A stretch of DNA of 64,000 bases from Choristoneura fumiferana (Eukaryota > Arthropoda > Insecta > Lepidoptera > Tortricidae), in contig NC_133485.1 in assembly GCF_025370935.1 (NCBI RefSeq), forward strand, positions 3,681,936 through 3,745,935. The letters run 5' to 3'. Numbering within the stretch: position 1 is the first letter of the stretch; the number at the start of each line of letters is the position of its first letter. Of the stretch, positions 59,301 to 64,000 are shown one piece after another. Both the position numbers and the translations under genes were made by a program. The notes under the pieces were generated by a model. It saw nothing but the letters and a program-made list of their open reading frames with translations, made no database searches and was not told the DNA's origin.

Positions 59301-62202
59301 CACGCCCGTAATAACAGACTTTGAAAGCCATACTTAAAAACCTCACGCAACAGTGCGCCATCTAGTGAGACAAAAAACGATAGCCCTCATTGAAGGATTA
59401 TGGTGGGGGCTTATTATCCAACAGCGGGCGTCCGACGGCTGATATTATGATAATGATGATAACGCCAAAAATTCATACGCATTGCATTTAAATGCAAAAA
59501 GCCATTCATAAACCTTCGAAATACGAGTAGTAAAATAAACCGAGTTTATATTTATGTCAACATTGTTTCGGCCTAATTCGTAGCCCTCCTCATATAAATA
59601 AATATAAATATCATGGGACACTTGACACCAATTGACCTAGTCCCAAACTAAGCAAAGCTTGTACTACGGACACTAGGCAACGGATAAACATACTTATATA
59701 GATAAATACATACTTAAATACATATTAAACATCCAAGACCCGAGAACAAACATTCGTATTATTCATACAAATATCTGCCCCGGCCGGGATTCGAACCCGG
59801 GACCTTAAGCTTCGTAGTCAGGTTCTCTAACCACGGTCGTCAAGTACATGCCGCGGCAGTTGCCGTAGCGTGTGTCACGAATCAGCCCGAACGATGTCAA
59901 GCTTAACTCCATTAAAGACGTGAGTTATTCGGTTTATTTCACTGTCAGTCAGTATTAGGGGCCATATCACACCTAGCGATTTGCGGGTGAGCTGAAAAAA
60001 AAAACAGCATAATTATTGTAGACTCTCGAACAATAATAAAAATGTGTCTTCGGCGCTATACGCAGTTTACTCGCTTCGGCGCGCTTGCAGCGACATCGTT
60101 AATGAGAGCTATCGTTTTTTCACTCACTAGATGGCGCACTGTTGCGTGAGGTTTTTAAGTATGGCTTTCAAAGTCTGTTATTACGGGCGTGAAAACAATG
60201 TTTAGATTAAAATCATATTTAACACACCTTAAAACCGTACCATAAAAATATCGAACATGCCACAGTGTTGCATAGTCCCCGTTTTGTTTGGAAAAAGGGG
60301 AGAACAAAGGTTTCCGAAAGACAAAACTGTCTCAAAGCACAGACATTCATTGCCCCGGAACGCATATTTGCCATTATTAATTTCAGATATTGCAAAATAT
60401 TCACAAAATTATTCTAATTTTAAATAAACCCGCGTAGCTCACCCAAAAACTATGAGATTTGACATTTCGGAGACCTCACGCTACACTAGCGCCTCTAGTG
60501 GCGAATTCATACGCGATAGTCCTCATTGCGCGCTCGCGGCGAAATCGTTACGCGTCTTCGTAATCAATCACCTCTCTTTCAACTCGCCCGCAAATCGCTA
60601 ATGTGATAAGGCCCTTACGGTTCATCGTACGAAAGTTCACCGGTGACCTTTACGCATTGGGCTTTTATGTACGTATGCTTGTTATCGATATCAAGAGCAA
60701 TTGACATTGATATGACTTTTATAGAGTACTTCTCAGCGACCGCTGCTTGACTTTCTGAAGTTTTTTACGACCAACATAAAGAGGTTCGTTTATGTTTTAC
60801 GTAAGCTTTGTTACACATATTTTCTGCATATAATTATTTCGGTTTTTCTACTTTTAAAATTGAATTGTCAAACTCTCGATAGTTTTGTAATAATCTCATG
60901 CCAGAAACAAAAAATGTTTTTGTAATATAACACCTATTATTGATTGGCCTTGACACTTCAAGTTATTCTCTGAGGGGGCATTGTGAAATTCGGAATTCGG
61001 TGCAAGTTTCGTATCATCCCTCTTAGTCTCTTATTAAATGCAGGGATAAGTCCGCCTTTGTACTTAACACAACTTTTATTTATGTAACCTTTTTGTTTTT
61101 CCTTTTTGTACAATAAAGAGTATAAACAAACAAACAAACAAACAAATGCTATAAACGTGTACGGGACGGCACGATAATGAAGATCAAATTTCGGACTTTA
61201 ATTTTTCGTATTTTTTCCAACATCCACCTGGTCGGTTTTTGGTCTGTGCCTGAAAACTCTGCTTTGTGGACGTACGAGTAAAACCTGTGTGTGTGTGTGC
61301 TACTGCCACGTTCTGAGGATGTTCTTCGATTGTTTTTTGAGAATAACATGACATAAGTATTTACTTAAAAACCGGCCAAGAGCGTGTCGTACACGCCCAA
61401 AATAGGGTTCCGTAGTCATTACAAAAAAAATAAGTAATATTTTTCTAAGGATTTCGTATTTTATACAGAATCTTCCAAGTTTAGGTATATTTTATACCTT
61501 AGGCTGCTATTTACTCTTAAACTACTAATAATTCTCAAGCAAACTTAGCCGGTATAGTTTTTCTTGCAAGTTTGATATACTTATTACCATCCTGAGTTTT
61601 TTCAAATTTTTCAACCCACCGGTTTTAGATTTTACATCACTGAATCGAAAAGTCGTTATAGCAACCCCCTAATGGTTTTAAAAGACCTATCCAACGATAC
61701 CCCAAAGTATAAGATTGGATGAGAAAAAAAAATCACCCCCGCTTTACGTCTATGGGAGGTACTCTAGGAAAAAATATTTTTTACTTTTATTGTACCATTT
61801 TGTCGGCATAGTTTACATATATATTCGTTGCAAAATTACAGCTTTCTAGCATTGATAGTCTCTGAGCAAAGCCGCGGACGGACAGACAGACATGGCGAAA
61901 CTATAAGGGTTCCGTTTTTGCCATTTTGACTACGGAACCATAAAAACCATCGGGATCTTAAGATAACTTACCAATATAGGGCATTGCGTTCAACATCCCT
62001 TTCTCCAATAAATCCATGCGCAGGTCGCATTCCGCATTAGGCAGGAGGTAAGCCGTCGAGTTGCTGACCAAGACACTGGCCACTAAGCCTACTAAGGCTG
62101 TGGCTAGCATCTGGATGTGGAACCGGCCGAAGGTACATGCTTTGAGGGCATCGTCGATCTCCTGCATAGGAGATGGAGCCTTTGCCTCAATGCGATCCTT
62201 GC
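34127..62202 (-). CDS. SV2-like major facilitator transporter (whole visible gene, nine exons, 5' end missing)
   Basis: Multi-pass membrane transporter of the major facilitator superfamily, closest in character to the synaptic vesicle glycoprotein 2 / organic cation transporter-like group. Visible coding exons: 61972-62202, 55890-56052, 47996-48177, 43353-43537, 41513-41691, 38533-38692, 36816-37090, 34373-34500, 34127-34152. All introns are GT-AG and all phases join, giving 508 residues (numbered here from the first complete codon seen) and a TAG stop. The MFS loop 2-3 signature GFLTDTFGRR is at residues 86-95 and the post-TM6 signature LPESPKYL is in the fourth visible exon. A long extramembrane stretch with three cysteines lies between TM7 and TM8, as in SV2-like proteins. 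The length is close to the usual 500-550 residues, so only a short N-terminus with the start codon is missing. Substrate cannot be read from the sequence; the family assignment is secure, the subfamily less so. Confidence 0.9.
34205..34362 (-). repeat. Repeat filling most of the last intron
   Basis: The 220-base intron between exon h and the terminal exon consists mainly of this repeat: AAATCCGTCC, CGCCGTTTCAGCGTGAAGAA, ACAAACATACTCTCAACTCA and ATTTATAATATTAATAGGA. It begins about 10 bases after the donor. The same arrangement is in copy A (21724-21882 in the 229-base intron). Confidence 0.75.
34373..34500 (-). CDS. Transporter exon h (copy B): TM11-TM12
   Basis: Encodes residues 459-500 with split codons R458 and L501. 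Two hydrophobic helices: TLAISVVMLVGRTGTLAGN and FPILLNMGCVVPFYGFTGLM. The G-R-x-G-x-x-x-G-N pattern is typical of TM11 in SV2-like carriers. Acceptor TTTCTTTCAG, donor ATAC|GTGAGT. The coding sequence is identical to the copy at 21892-22019. A common lepidopteran repeat begins about 10 bp into the following intron. Confidence 0.93.
36255..36410 (+). mobile_element. RTE-type LINE fragment within copy B
   Basis: Counterpart of 23693-23835, with CAACAGTGGACCTTCTGCAG at its end. Lies in the intron between exons g and h. Confidence 0.75.
36816..37090 (-). CDS. Transporter exon g (copy B): TM8-TM10
   Basis: Encodes residues 367-457 plus two bases of R458. It starts TLSGAETYINSMIVG, has a second, degenerate MFS loop motif after TM8 (MGMLVNRVGKKAM), TM9, and TM10 (SVDISVAQTMISLFQAL) ending in the conserved EVFPTTVR, which equals the E-x-x-P-T-x-x-R signature of sugar/SV2 transporters. 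Acceptor TTGTTTCAG, donor GTCAG|GTAATT. A second copy at 24254-24528 differs at five bases, three of them changing a residue conservatively. Confidence 0.93.
37474..37705 (+). mobile_element. Family B-related repeat, 3' part, copy B
   Basis: Same as 24885-25110. Preceded in copy B only by a (TTTA)n stretch at 37398-37427 that copy A lacks. Confidence 0.72.
38231..38634. repeat. Tandem duplication, about 200-bp unit, covering half of an exon
   Basis: Unit 1 (38231-38425) and unit 2 (38439-38634) both start GAGATAGCTTT, contain a CTGTTTCCAGAAT and TCTAGAAA segment, then TCTTTAACTCACCGGCACGC and exon sequence up to the GTTCAC-GCTC point. The offset is about 208 bases. The units are clearly diverged, so the event is not brand new. 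Confidence 0.8.
38338..38425 (-). pseudogene. Partial duplicate of the 3' half of transporter exon f
   Basis: Exon-like stretch downstream of the real exon at 38533-38692. It keeps an open frame reading about SEHGDLCGMPDAYTHD, then DLWNRNVNTYVCVP, and an intact CCG|GTGAGT donor, but lacks the 5' half of the exon and its acceptor. Compared with the real exon it has lost nine bases (three residues in the N-V-T-G-E-N part) in frame and has substitutions. It belongs to a tandem unit of about 200 bp (38231-38425 and 38439-38634). It is probably not used, because there is no acceptor in the expected place. Confidence 0.75.
38533..38692 (-). CDS. Transporter exon f: TM7 end and extramembrane loop of SV2 type
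   Basis: Encodes residues 314-366 with the third base of L313. After YNVYRLWFPQLS it runs into a hydrophilic stretch (VVEHYSVSGEHGDLCGMLDA, then a loop with N-V-T, a possible N-glycosylation site, and VCVP). This TM7-TM8 extramembrane loop with cysteines separates SV2-like transporters from ordinary sugar carriers. Acceptor TATATTACAG, donor GTGCCG|GTGAGT. The 3' half of this exon, its donor and about 100 bp of intron are duplicated just downstream at 38231-38425. Confidence 0.9.
39216..39400 (-). mobile_element. LINE C-terminal fragment, third family
   Basis: Minus-strand frame reads MRWTDQVKAAVGNGRVWQEI, then VRRAVSASTTDAD and CQERHDKEEEE: the D-D-(L/Q)-V/K-A-A..W end region of a non-LTR ORF followed by an AGAAGAAG tail. 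Located in the intron between exons e and f. Confidence 0.65.
39706..40010 (+). mobile_element. SINE family A with a tandem-duplicated tRNA-like head
   Basis: The tRNA-like segment is present twice with an 85-base period (39806-39890 and 39891-39975), each with GTGTAGGGGTTATAGCACG and a degenerate B box, followed by TGTGCATCCATGTCTCAGTT. The stretch 39706-39800 matches 195-290 in reverse orientation. Confidence 0.78.
40615..41025 (+). repeat. High-copy repeat ending in CCGCGGGCAAAAGCTAGT
   Basis: Contains ATCTCATGGGAATATCGG, GACATAGGCTACTTTTTATC, CAGTTCCCGAGGGAACAGCG and the end GTAGCCGCGGGCAAAAGCTA. The paired 5' and 3' blocks look rearranged: one half forward, one half from a second copy. 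Confidence 0.62.
41203..41297 (+). mobile_element. Tiny fold-back element, second copy
   Basis: GAGCGGCAAAAATCTGGCCC, TCAAATGTATGCAGTAATAA, GTAGAGTGGGCCAAATTTTG. Same element as 2903-2990 in the other orientation. Confidence 0.5.
41513..41691 (-). CDS. Transporter exon e: central loop end and TM7
   Basis: Encodes residues 254-312 plus the first two bases of L313. The first 40 residues are charged central loop (KTAKQQVIDESAEHKDASLS) and the rest is a hydrophobic helix (MPLVLPLSLISLMGFLVMAL) taken as TM7. Acceptor CATTCCAG, donor CTCT|GTAAGT. The ORF stays open across the whole exon in the phase required by its neighbours. Confidence 0.92.
42733..42990 (+). mobile_element. tRNA-derived SINE, family C
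   Basis: tRNA-like head CCGGATGGCCAAGTTGTTAG with B box GGTCCCGGGTTCGATTTCC, then CAGATATTTGTATGAATAAT, TCGGGTCTTGGATGTTTAAT and a tail of TATTTATTTATTTTAT. A second copy lies in reverse at 59605-59845. Confidence 0.82.
43005..43085 (-). mobile_element. SINE family B head fragment
   Basis: Only the tRNA-like head in reverse: CAGAAGTGCGAGCTCGGGTT and AAAGGCCATAGGTCAAACTA. Directly follows the family C SINE. Confidence 0.6.
43137..43197 (-). mobile_element. RTE-type LINE terminal stub
   Basis: TCATCATCATCATCATATCA followed by GACGTCCGCTGTTGGACATG on the plus strand: only the last 60 bases of a minus-strand LINE tail. Confidence 0.7.
43353..43537 (-). CDS. Transporter exon d: TM6 and central cytosolic loop
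   Basis: Encodes residues 193-253 and ends on a codon boundary. It contains TM6 (about 197-213), the family signature LPESPKYL directly after it, and the start of the central loop that separates the two six-helix halves (QQRYDEAREIVIKTY, with small Q/R/Y-rich repeats typical of sugar and SV2-like transporters). Acceptor TTATTTCAG, donor CCG|GTAAGA. Confidence 0.92.
43870..44016 (-). mobile_element. LINE C-terminal fragment, different family
   Basis: The minus strand reads KMAGHLLHCKYEKWRKQVTV, then WYPRDGFRSRGRSEWRQIEG before a stop, the end of a reverse-transcriptase-type ORF related to the AGH-L-R...PRDG-RSRGR class. Inside the intron between exons c and d. Confidence 0.65.
44017..45245. 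other. Intron, one hairpin-like stretch
   Basis: 44757-44835 has CCTTAAAACACGAGTGTAC and its loose reverse ACATGAGTGTTTTAAGG around a 30-base centre. Otherwise nothing recognised. Confidence 0.5.
45283..45342 (+). repeat. (TC)n microsatellite at the end of a repeat
   Basis: TC run with a few CG interruptions, preceded by TTTTTTCTGTGTATCGAATA-TGTGTAAATAAATG. The same lead-in occurs at 56081-56348, so the microsatellite is the tail of an interspersed repeat. Confidence 0.75.
45591..45730. mobile_element. Fold-back element, 58-base arms
   Basis: TGTACAGCCAAGGGCAAAGA then TATCGACACGGCCAAAGTTG on the left; the right arm mirrors it almost base for base (GCAACTTTGGCCGTGTCGAT then ATCTTTGCCCTTGACTGTAC). 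Loop 24 bases. Confidence 0.78.
46723..47332 (+). mobile_element. Decayed C-terminus of a reverse-transcriptase-linked element protein
   Basis: About 200 codons read through in three frame segments. Segment 1 (46723 to about 46878): RLGVPACAPHRCPCG, then DRLGHHGLSC and RHAALNDIIRR, a Cys/His cluster like a zinc knuckle. Segment 2 (about 46880-47148): LEPTGISRNDGKRPDGMSL, then VWDATCVDTLAPSHL, a spaced PD..WD pattern like a PD-(D/E)xK nuclease. Segment 3 (about 47150-47332): GPWSPGALSLFKDLSKRF and AQRISLAIQRENAASIF, then a stop. I recognise this module from repeated element proteins in many animals, usually downstream of a reverse transcriptase; its exact class is unresolved. Two frameshifts mark it as dead. 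It sits in a transporter intron, opposite in direction to the gene. Confidence 0.75.
47619..47729. repeat. Near-perfect hairpin, 52-base arms, 7-base loop
   Basis: ATTTGTAAACTATATAACAT then a T-run, ACGCGCTGTCGCGTTTTTTA-AG, loop CAGGCGC, then the reverse complement with one or two mismatches. The strongest palindrome in the window. Confidence 0.85.
47996..48177 (-). CDS. Transporter exon c: TM4-TM5
   Basis: Encodes residues 132-191 plus split codons F131 and V192. It includes the TM4 end with the motif YTSEFCHKGIRDRVM, which corresponds to the conserved Y-x-S-E-F stretch ending in a basic cluster on the cytosolic side of TM4 in this family, then TM5 (SSFTAFSQVIIAAMSWGIL). It ends with the W-R-Y motif NDWRYSLFGGYI that precedes TM6. 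Acceptor TTGTTTCAG, donor ATAG|GTGAGT. Confidence 0.92.
48470..49017 (+). repeat. GTCTGTCTGTCCG repeat
   Basis: GGGTTCCGTAGTCATAGCCC at the left, AGACGTAAAGTGGGAGTG inside, CCGACACGCTCTTGGCCGGT at the right. In the intron between exons b and c. Confidence 0.72.
49212..49655 (+). repeat. Tandem duplication, 222-base unit, two copies
   Basis: Copies 49212-49433 and 49434-49655 begin AATACAAAGACAATCGCACG and end TGTACCCATAAATCA. Only about three base differences, so the duplication is recent. The unit includes CAATAAATTATTTTCATT and looks like the end of a retroposon. Confidence 0.9.
50360..50498. mobile_element. Fold-back MITE with 47-base arms
   Basis: ATATTAAATGATATTGTAAC-GGATAACTCACGT on the left and ACGTGAGTTATCCGTTACAA-TATCATTTAATAT on the right. 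A solo arm is at about 10664-10697 (GTGAGTTATCCGGGTCAATA), and related GACGTGAGTTATCC text is at 24212, 36775 and 59922. Confidence 0.78.
50847..50985. mobile_element. Fold-back MITE (TACAGTCGAGTTC ends)
   Basis: TACAGTCGAGTTCTTATACT-TCTGAGCAAATATTTGATCA against TGATCACATTTTTGCTCAAA-AGTTTACGAACTCGACTGTA. 139 bases long, like its neighbour at 50360. Confidence 0.72.
51948..52125 (+). mobile_element. SINE family B head joined to an RTE tail
   Basis: AGCCGTGGTGGTCCAGTGAT and CTCAAGCTGAGGATCGTGGG give the SINE head; from about 52050 the text changes to GGGGGAGACCTATGTCCAAC and ATTATGATGATGATG, the LINE tail. A chimera of the two retroposon types or an insertion of one in the other. Confidence 0.65.
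52883..53250 (+). repeat. ACCGACTTCAAAAAAGGAGG repeat
   Basis: Begins TTAACCGACTTCAAAAAAGG, includes GGATCTGATGATTGGATCTT, and ends CCATGGAAATAATTTTCTAC then CAGTCTGAA. The terminal piece reappears in reverse at 53891-53925 beyond the LINE fragment, next to a hairpin GTCGGTCGGTGCCTCG / CGAGG..CACCGACCGAC at 53784-53891. Confidence 0.7.
53290..53760 (-). mobile_element. CR1/jockey-type LINE C-terminus
   Basis: Minus-strand frame from 53758: QLRFLKLLVYNKTKQ, LPVRLKHKYLVAINNHSN, then NHSHNTRSVSSGKYEVPRVT and NYFGHRTLN. The next part (PDNIRLETDKNKFKKILKNY) follows after a small frame break and ends near 53395. The HNTR..G.Y.VP...FG.R...Y pattern marks the end of CR1- and jockey-like ORF2 proteins. 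It appears to have landed in or next to an older repeat whose parts lie at 52883-53250 and 53783-53925. Confidence 0.8.
53930..54475 (+). repeat. GTCTGTCTGTCCG repeat, 5'-shortened
   Basis: Begins at the TTTCTGTCTGTCTGTCCTTC block and ends CCCGACACGCTCTTGTCCGG. Confidence 0.7.
54476..55889. other. Intron, nothing recognised
   Basis: AT-rich intron between exons b and c; ATTATTCT-type low complexity and (TAA)n at 55760-55780 only. Confidence 0.55.
55890..56052 (-). CDS. Transporter exon b: TM2, MFS signature, TM3, start of TM4
   Basis: Encodes residues 78-130 with split codons G77 and F131. It holds the strongest family evidence, the MFS motif A in the cytosolic TM2-TM3 loop (GFLTDTFGRR, residues 86-95), followed by the glycine-rich TM3 (LFLVYGYGGIFLFTLLAGSS). 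The acceptor is CTTGTTTCAG and the donor TT|GTGAGT. A (TC)n-associated repeat holding a nested SINE-like repeat lies only about 25-40 bp upstream of the acceptor, on the intron side. Confidence 0.92.
56092..56325 (+). mobile_element. SINE-like repeat, family D
   Basis: Starts T-run then AATCGACTTGATGGCAAACG, AGCAAGTGGGTCTCCTGATG, CCACCGCCCATAGACACCTG, and ends TATTCCATGGCAGGATTAGC. A well-known type of lepidopteran repeat. It is inserted inside another repeat that ends in (TC)n, splitting TTTTCTGTGTATCG from ATATGTGTAAATAAATC. A truncated copy is at 13230-13320 and a worn one at 58195-58260. Confidence 0.75.
56326..56384 (+). repeat. (TC)n microsatellite, second copy
   Basis: ATATGTGTAAATAAATCTCT followed by a long TC run. 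Its 5' lead-in has been split by the family D repeat at 56092-56325. Confidence 0.75.
56778..57033 (-). mobile_element. SINE family B, minus strand
   Basis: From ATCATCCCAGCCTATATACG through GAACCCCTGATCCTCTGCTT to ATTAGGCTACTACGGCT: a near full-length reverse copy. In the intron before exon b. Confidence 0.78.
57313..57550. mobile_element. MITE-like element with 40-base inverted arms
   Basis: AACGTTTGGCAACCTGTTTC-ATTTTGCAACTTTTCATTTC on the left, GAAATGAAAAGTTGTGAAAT-GAAACAGGTTGCCAAACGTT on the right; inside, TGTAAATATTTCAG faces CTGAAATATTTACA. Confidence 0.65.
57641..57778. mobile_element. Fold-back MITE (ACGAACTTCG family), second copy
   Basis: TACTACGAAGTGCAAAATTC-GAGCTTCGTATCTTGCCGTC against GACAGTACGATACGAACTTC-GATTTTCGAATTTCATAGTA. 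Same length class and same central TTATTTAATACG text as 26571-26699. Confidence 0.62.
58521..58828 (+). mobile_element. SINE family B, full-length
   Basis: GCCGTGGTGGCCGAGTGGTT at the head, CAAGCAGAGATGATCGTGGA, GGTGTGTGTGAAGTTCCCAA, and the end AGGCCTGTGCCCAGCAGTAG then ATAGGCTGGGATAGCC. Followed 29 bases later by an RTE tail. Confidence 0.82.
58857..59460 (+). mobile_element. RTE-type LINE 3' end split by a DNA element
   Basis: Left part 58857-58963 (GCGTAGGACGTCCAAAAACG, AGATGGACGGAAGACCTGG, ATCCAACCGAAGCAA) and right part 59393-59460 (TATTATCCAACAGCGGGCGT, then TGATAATGATGAT) belong to one LINE tail. A 429-bp inverted-repeat element is inserted between them, giving a clear relative age. 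Confidence 0.82.
58964..59392 (+). mobile_element. 429-bp inverted-repeat DNA element, copy 1
   Basis: Perfect 15-base ends CAATGAGGGCTATCG and CGATAGCCCTCATTG, with weaker inverted similarity continuing inward about 40 bases (both sides reach GCGTGAGGT). Inserted in an RTE tail. No ORF of note. Confidence 0.82.
59605..59845 (-). mobile_element. tRNA-derived SINE, family C, minus strand
   Basis: From ATATCATGGGACACTTGACA to GGGATTCGAACCCGGGACCT and TCAGGTTCTCTAACCACGG: a reverse copy of 42733-42990, missing the last bases of the head. Confidence 0.82.
59957..60615. mobile_element. Outer MITE hosting copy 2
   Basis: Ends AGGGGCCATATCACACCTAG-CGATTTGCGGGTGAGCTG and, reversed, AAGGGCCTTATCACATTAGC-GATTTGCGGGCGAGTTG: about 36 bases with few mismatches. 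Removing copy 2 leaves about 230 bases, a usual MITE size. Confidence 0.7.
60101..60527 (-). mobile_element. 429-bp inverted-repeat DNA element, copy 2 (reverse)
   Basis: Reverse-oriented copy: AATGAGAGCTATCG at the left, CGATAGTCCTCATT at the right, and the internal text (GCCCCGGAACGCATATTTGC, TTTCCGAAAGACAAAACTGT) matching copy 1 in reverse along its whole length. Its ends have decayed by one base each. Confidence 0.82.
61369..61942 (-). repeat. GTCTGTCTGTCCG repeat next to a splice donor
   Basis: Reverse copy from ACCGGCCAAGAGCGTGTCGT to TTTGACTACGGAACCATA. Its end is only about 28 bases from the exon a boundary at 61972, leaving almost no unique intron sequence there. Confidence 0.72.
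61972..62202 (-). CDS. Transporter exon a: cytosolic N-terminal part, TM1 and start of TM2
   Basis: Encodes residues 1-76 plus split codons at both ends. The acceptor is TTTGACAG and the donor TTG|GTAAGT. The start is polar and acidic (MQEIDDALKACTFGRFH), a pattern typical just before TM1 of SV2/SVOP-like transporters. TM1 spans roughly residues 28-53, followed by the short loop NAECDLRMD and the start of TM2. The upstream exon carrying the initiator ATG was not identified: no convincing ATG-plus-donor was found between 62220 and 64000 on this strand. Confidence 0.88.
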
Positions 62203-62249
62203 CTGTCAAACAAACAAGTAAATTTTCTAAGAACATATTACAATTATAA

Positions 62250-62475
62250 ACAAATTGTTTTTGCCCGCGGCTTCGTCCGCGTGGAATTCGGTTATTGCGC
62301 GCTGTTCCCTCTGCAACTGTGCATTTTCCGGGATAAAAAGTAGCCTATGTCACTCTCTGGCTCATAACCTATCTCTATGCTAAAAATCACGTCGATCCGT
62401 CGCTCCATTTCGACGTGAAAGACTGACAAACATACAAACTCACACTTTCGCATTTTTAATATTAAGTATGGATCA
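62250..62475 (-). repeat. High-copy repeat (GCCCGCGGCTTCGTCCGCGT type)
   Basis: Begins GCCCGCGGCTTCGTCCGCGT, continues GGATAAAAAGTAGCCTATGT and ends CACTTTCGCATTTTTAATAT-TAAGTA. Lies about 50 bases upstream of the exon a acceptor on the intron side. Confidence 0.7.
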
Positions 62476-64000
62476 CTGGAGGACTTACTTAAACATACGT
62501 ACTTCAACTTTTTCTACATCTATATAGATCTCGAAAGTCCAGAATTAAATAAACGTTTTAGGCCATGAATACTTTTCATCAATGGAAAGTTGATACACTT
62601 GTGCCGTGCCCGTTTTTAGAATAGAATGGATCCATAGCTTTCCATGAGTACCCTAAAAGGCGACCAAAGCATCTGATGTGCGGGTGAGCAGTGGCTCTAT
62701 TACCAACTACGAGGTCCGAAATTCAGTCATCACACTATTTTCCCAAAAAAAAAATCATCGTGCAGGTTATACAGATCCTCAACTAACAACTAAGACCTTT
62801 CTATCAAGATTATAGCGACTTAGTAAAGGCACAAGTAAAGGAAATACAACTAGGTAATATTTTAACACTAATAGTTCCAAACTCTTCTAATTAAGTACAA
62901 ATTTACCTTTGTCTTTGTGTACCAGCTAAATCAATTATGCTTAAGCGATTTCCCTTGATTGCTTTCTAGTTTTACACGACGCCACTTAAATTCTCTGTTG
63001 GTGCTTAATGGGTGCTTGAGATAATTAAACTGTGATCCATTTTGCGGCAACCGTTCGAGTTAATTACGAATATTCTGAGAATAACGGCCTTTGTTACCTT
63101 TAGAAATTTGAGTTGTGTCAATGTCCTTAATACTAATGGGACACTAACAGATGAATATTGAAGCGACGTTAATATTAATAGAAAATTATAAAGTCAAGTT
63201 TAGACCTGCGAGATAAATCGTGCAATAATTAACACTGACGATTGAGACTGGTCTAAGCCTATTTTGGTAATAAATAATTATAATGTTAGTGTTTTTTTAC
63301 GTTTTTGAAACTGTGTTGGATTTTTTTTTCAACGTGTGATAACCAGAAAGATAATCGCAAAGAAAGATCAGTGCAAGACCGGCAATTTGCTAATTTGGGA
63401 CTATTTCATGACTTGTGCAAATTTTTTTTGCAAGACAGAAATAATATTGCTCGGGACTTAATCATGAACTGTTTTTTGGTAAAATTACTTCGATATGCAA
63501 TATATCAATTTGTGTAAAAAATACAGACTGTATATGGAATTTATGTTTATGTCTGGACGTTTTGAATCAAAAGCATTTATGGTCAAATAAAAAAATCGTT
63601 TGACAAACAAAACGGACACAATTAAAATGACGTTGTCAGAACTTTTAAAATTACAGCGAAGTAGGTGAAGAATCTGAAGAACGTAGTTGGATATATAAAG
63701 CTCTCAATTCTCAGAACTTTCAGATAAGGCGTGCAAAAATAATGGAACGGAACACAACAAAACGGGTCTTAAATGAAAATTGCCGCTCCAACAACTGCAG
63801 ACACTGGATTCATTGATAGAAGTGTTAATCAGACCACGTCAGCTGAAGCGCGATCTATTCTTTGCTTTGTTGCTTATTTTAATGAGGGAAAACGATTTCC
63901 TGCAAATAAAAGCCCCTAACGAACCCGCTATCGATGTTCCCAGCTATATATTATCAGCCAGAAAGAAGAACAGAGATATTTACGAAGCCACGCTCATTTT
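62476..64000. other. Upstream of the visible transporter exons, nothing supported
   Basis: No exon of the transporter could be placed here. A TATATAAAG at 63690-63698 on the plus strand with TCAGAAC 25 bases later resembles a core promoter, but no gene follows within the window. Confidence 0.4.

Noticed and set aside
62881..62935. First coding exon of the transporter (AAAG|GTAAAT donor at about 62907)
   Set aside because: No ATG in a fitting frame lies upstream of this donor on the minus strand before stop codons.

Overview
The window is eukaryotic and almost certainly from a moth or butterfly (Lepidoptera). It is AT-rich, its one recognisable host gene is split into small exons with GT/AG borders, and it is packed with repeat families common in lepidopteran genomes: RTE-type non-LTR retrotransposon tails ending in (ATG)n, tRNA-derived SINEs, short inverted-repeat DNA elements, and the high-copy repeats carrying GTCTGTCTGTCCG or CCGCGGGCAAAAGCTAGT-like ends. 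No virus, CRISPR array, rRNA or functional tRNA gene was seen.

The one clear host gene is a 12-membrane-segment major facilitator transporter of the SV2 / organic-cation-transporter-like group (synaptic vesicle glycoprotein 2-like). It lies on the minus strand from 62202 down to 34127. Nine coding exons join in perfect phase to give 508 residues ending in a stop codon. The first exon, with the start codon, was not found and may lie beyond 64000. The introns hold nearly everything else right of 34 kb: SINEs, LINE fragments, fold-back elements and microsatellites.

Positions 1-20398 hold no supported gene, only repeats. Positions 20399-25743 (copy A) and 32895-38324 (copy B) are two versions of the same block of about 5.4 kb. 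Each carries the last three exons of the transporter, and copy B starts exactly after a 100-N gap (32795-32894). The coding exons differ by about 1-2%, and copy B next to the gap is full of small indels. This fits best with two haplotypes or overlapping contigs placed side by side by the assembler, though a true partial tandem duplication cannot be excluded. Positions 25744-32794, between copy A and the gap, hold only repeats.

The features worth a second look are the duplicated block and gap; a local tandem duplication that copied the 3' half of one coding exon with its splice donor; a last intron built mostly from a common repeat; a decayed retroelement C-terminus with zinc-knuckle and nuclease-like motifs at 46.7-47.3 kb; two inverted copies of a 429-bp inverted-repeat element, each nested in another element, at 59-60.5 kb; and several strong hairpins at 45-51 kb. 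I did not find a new multi-gene system.
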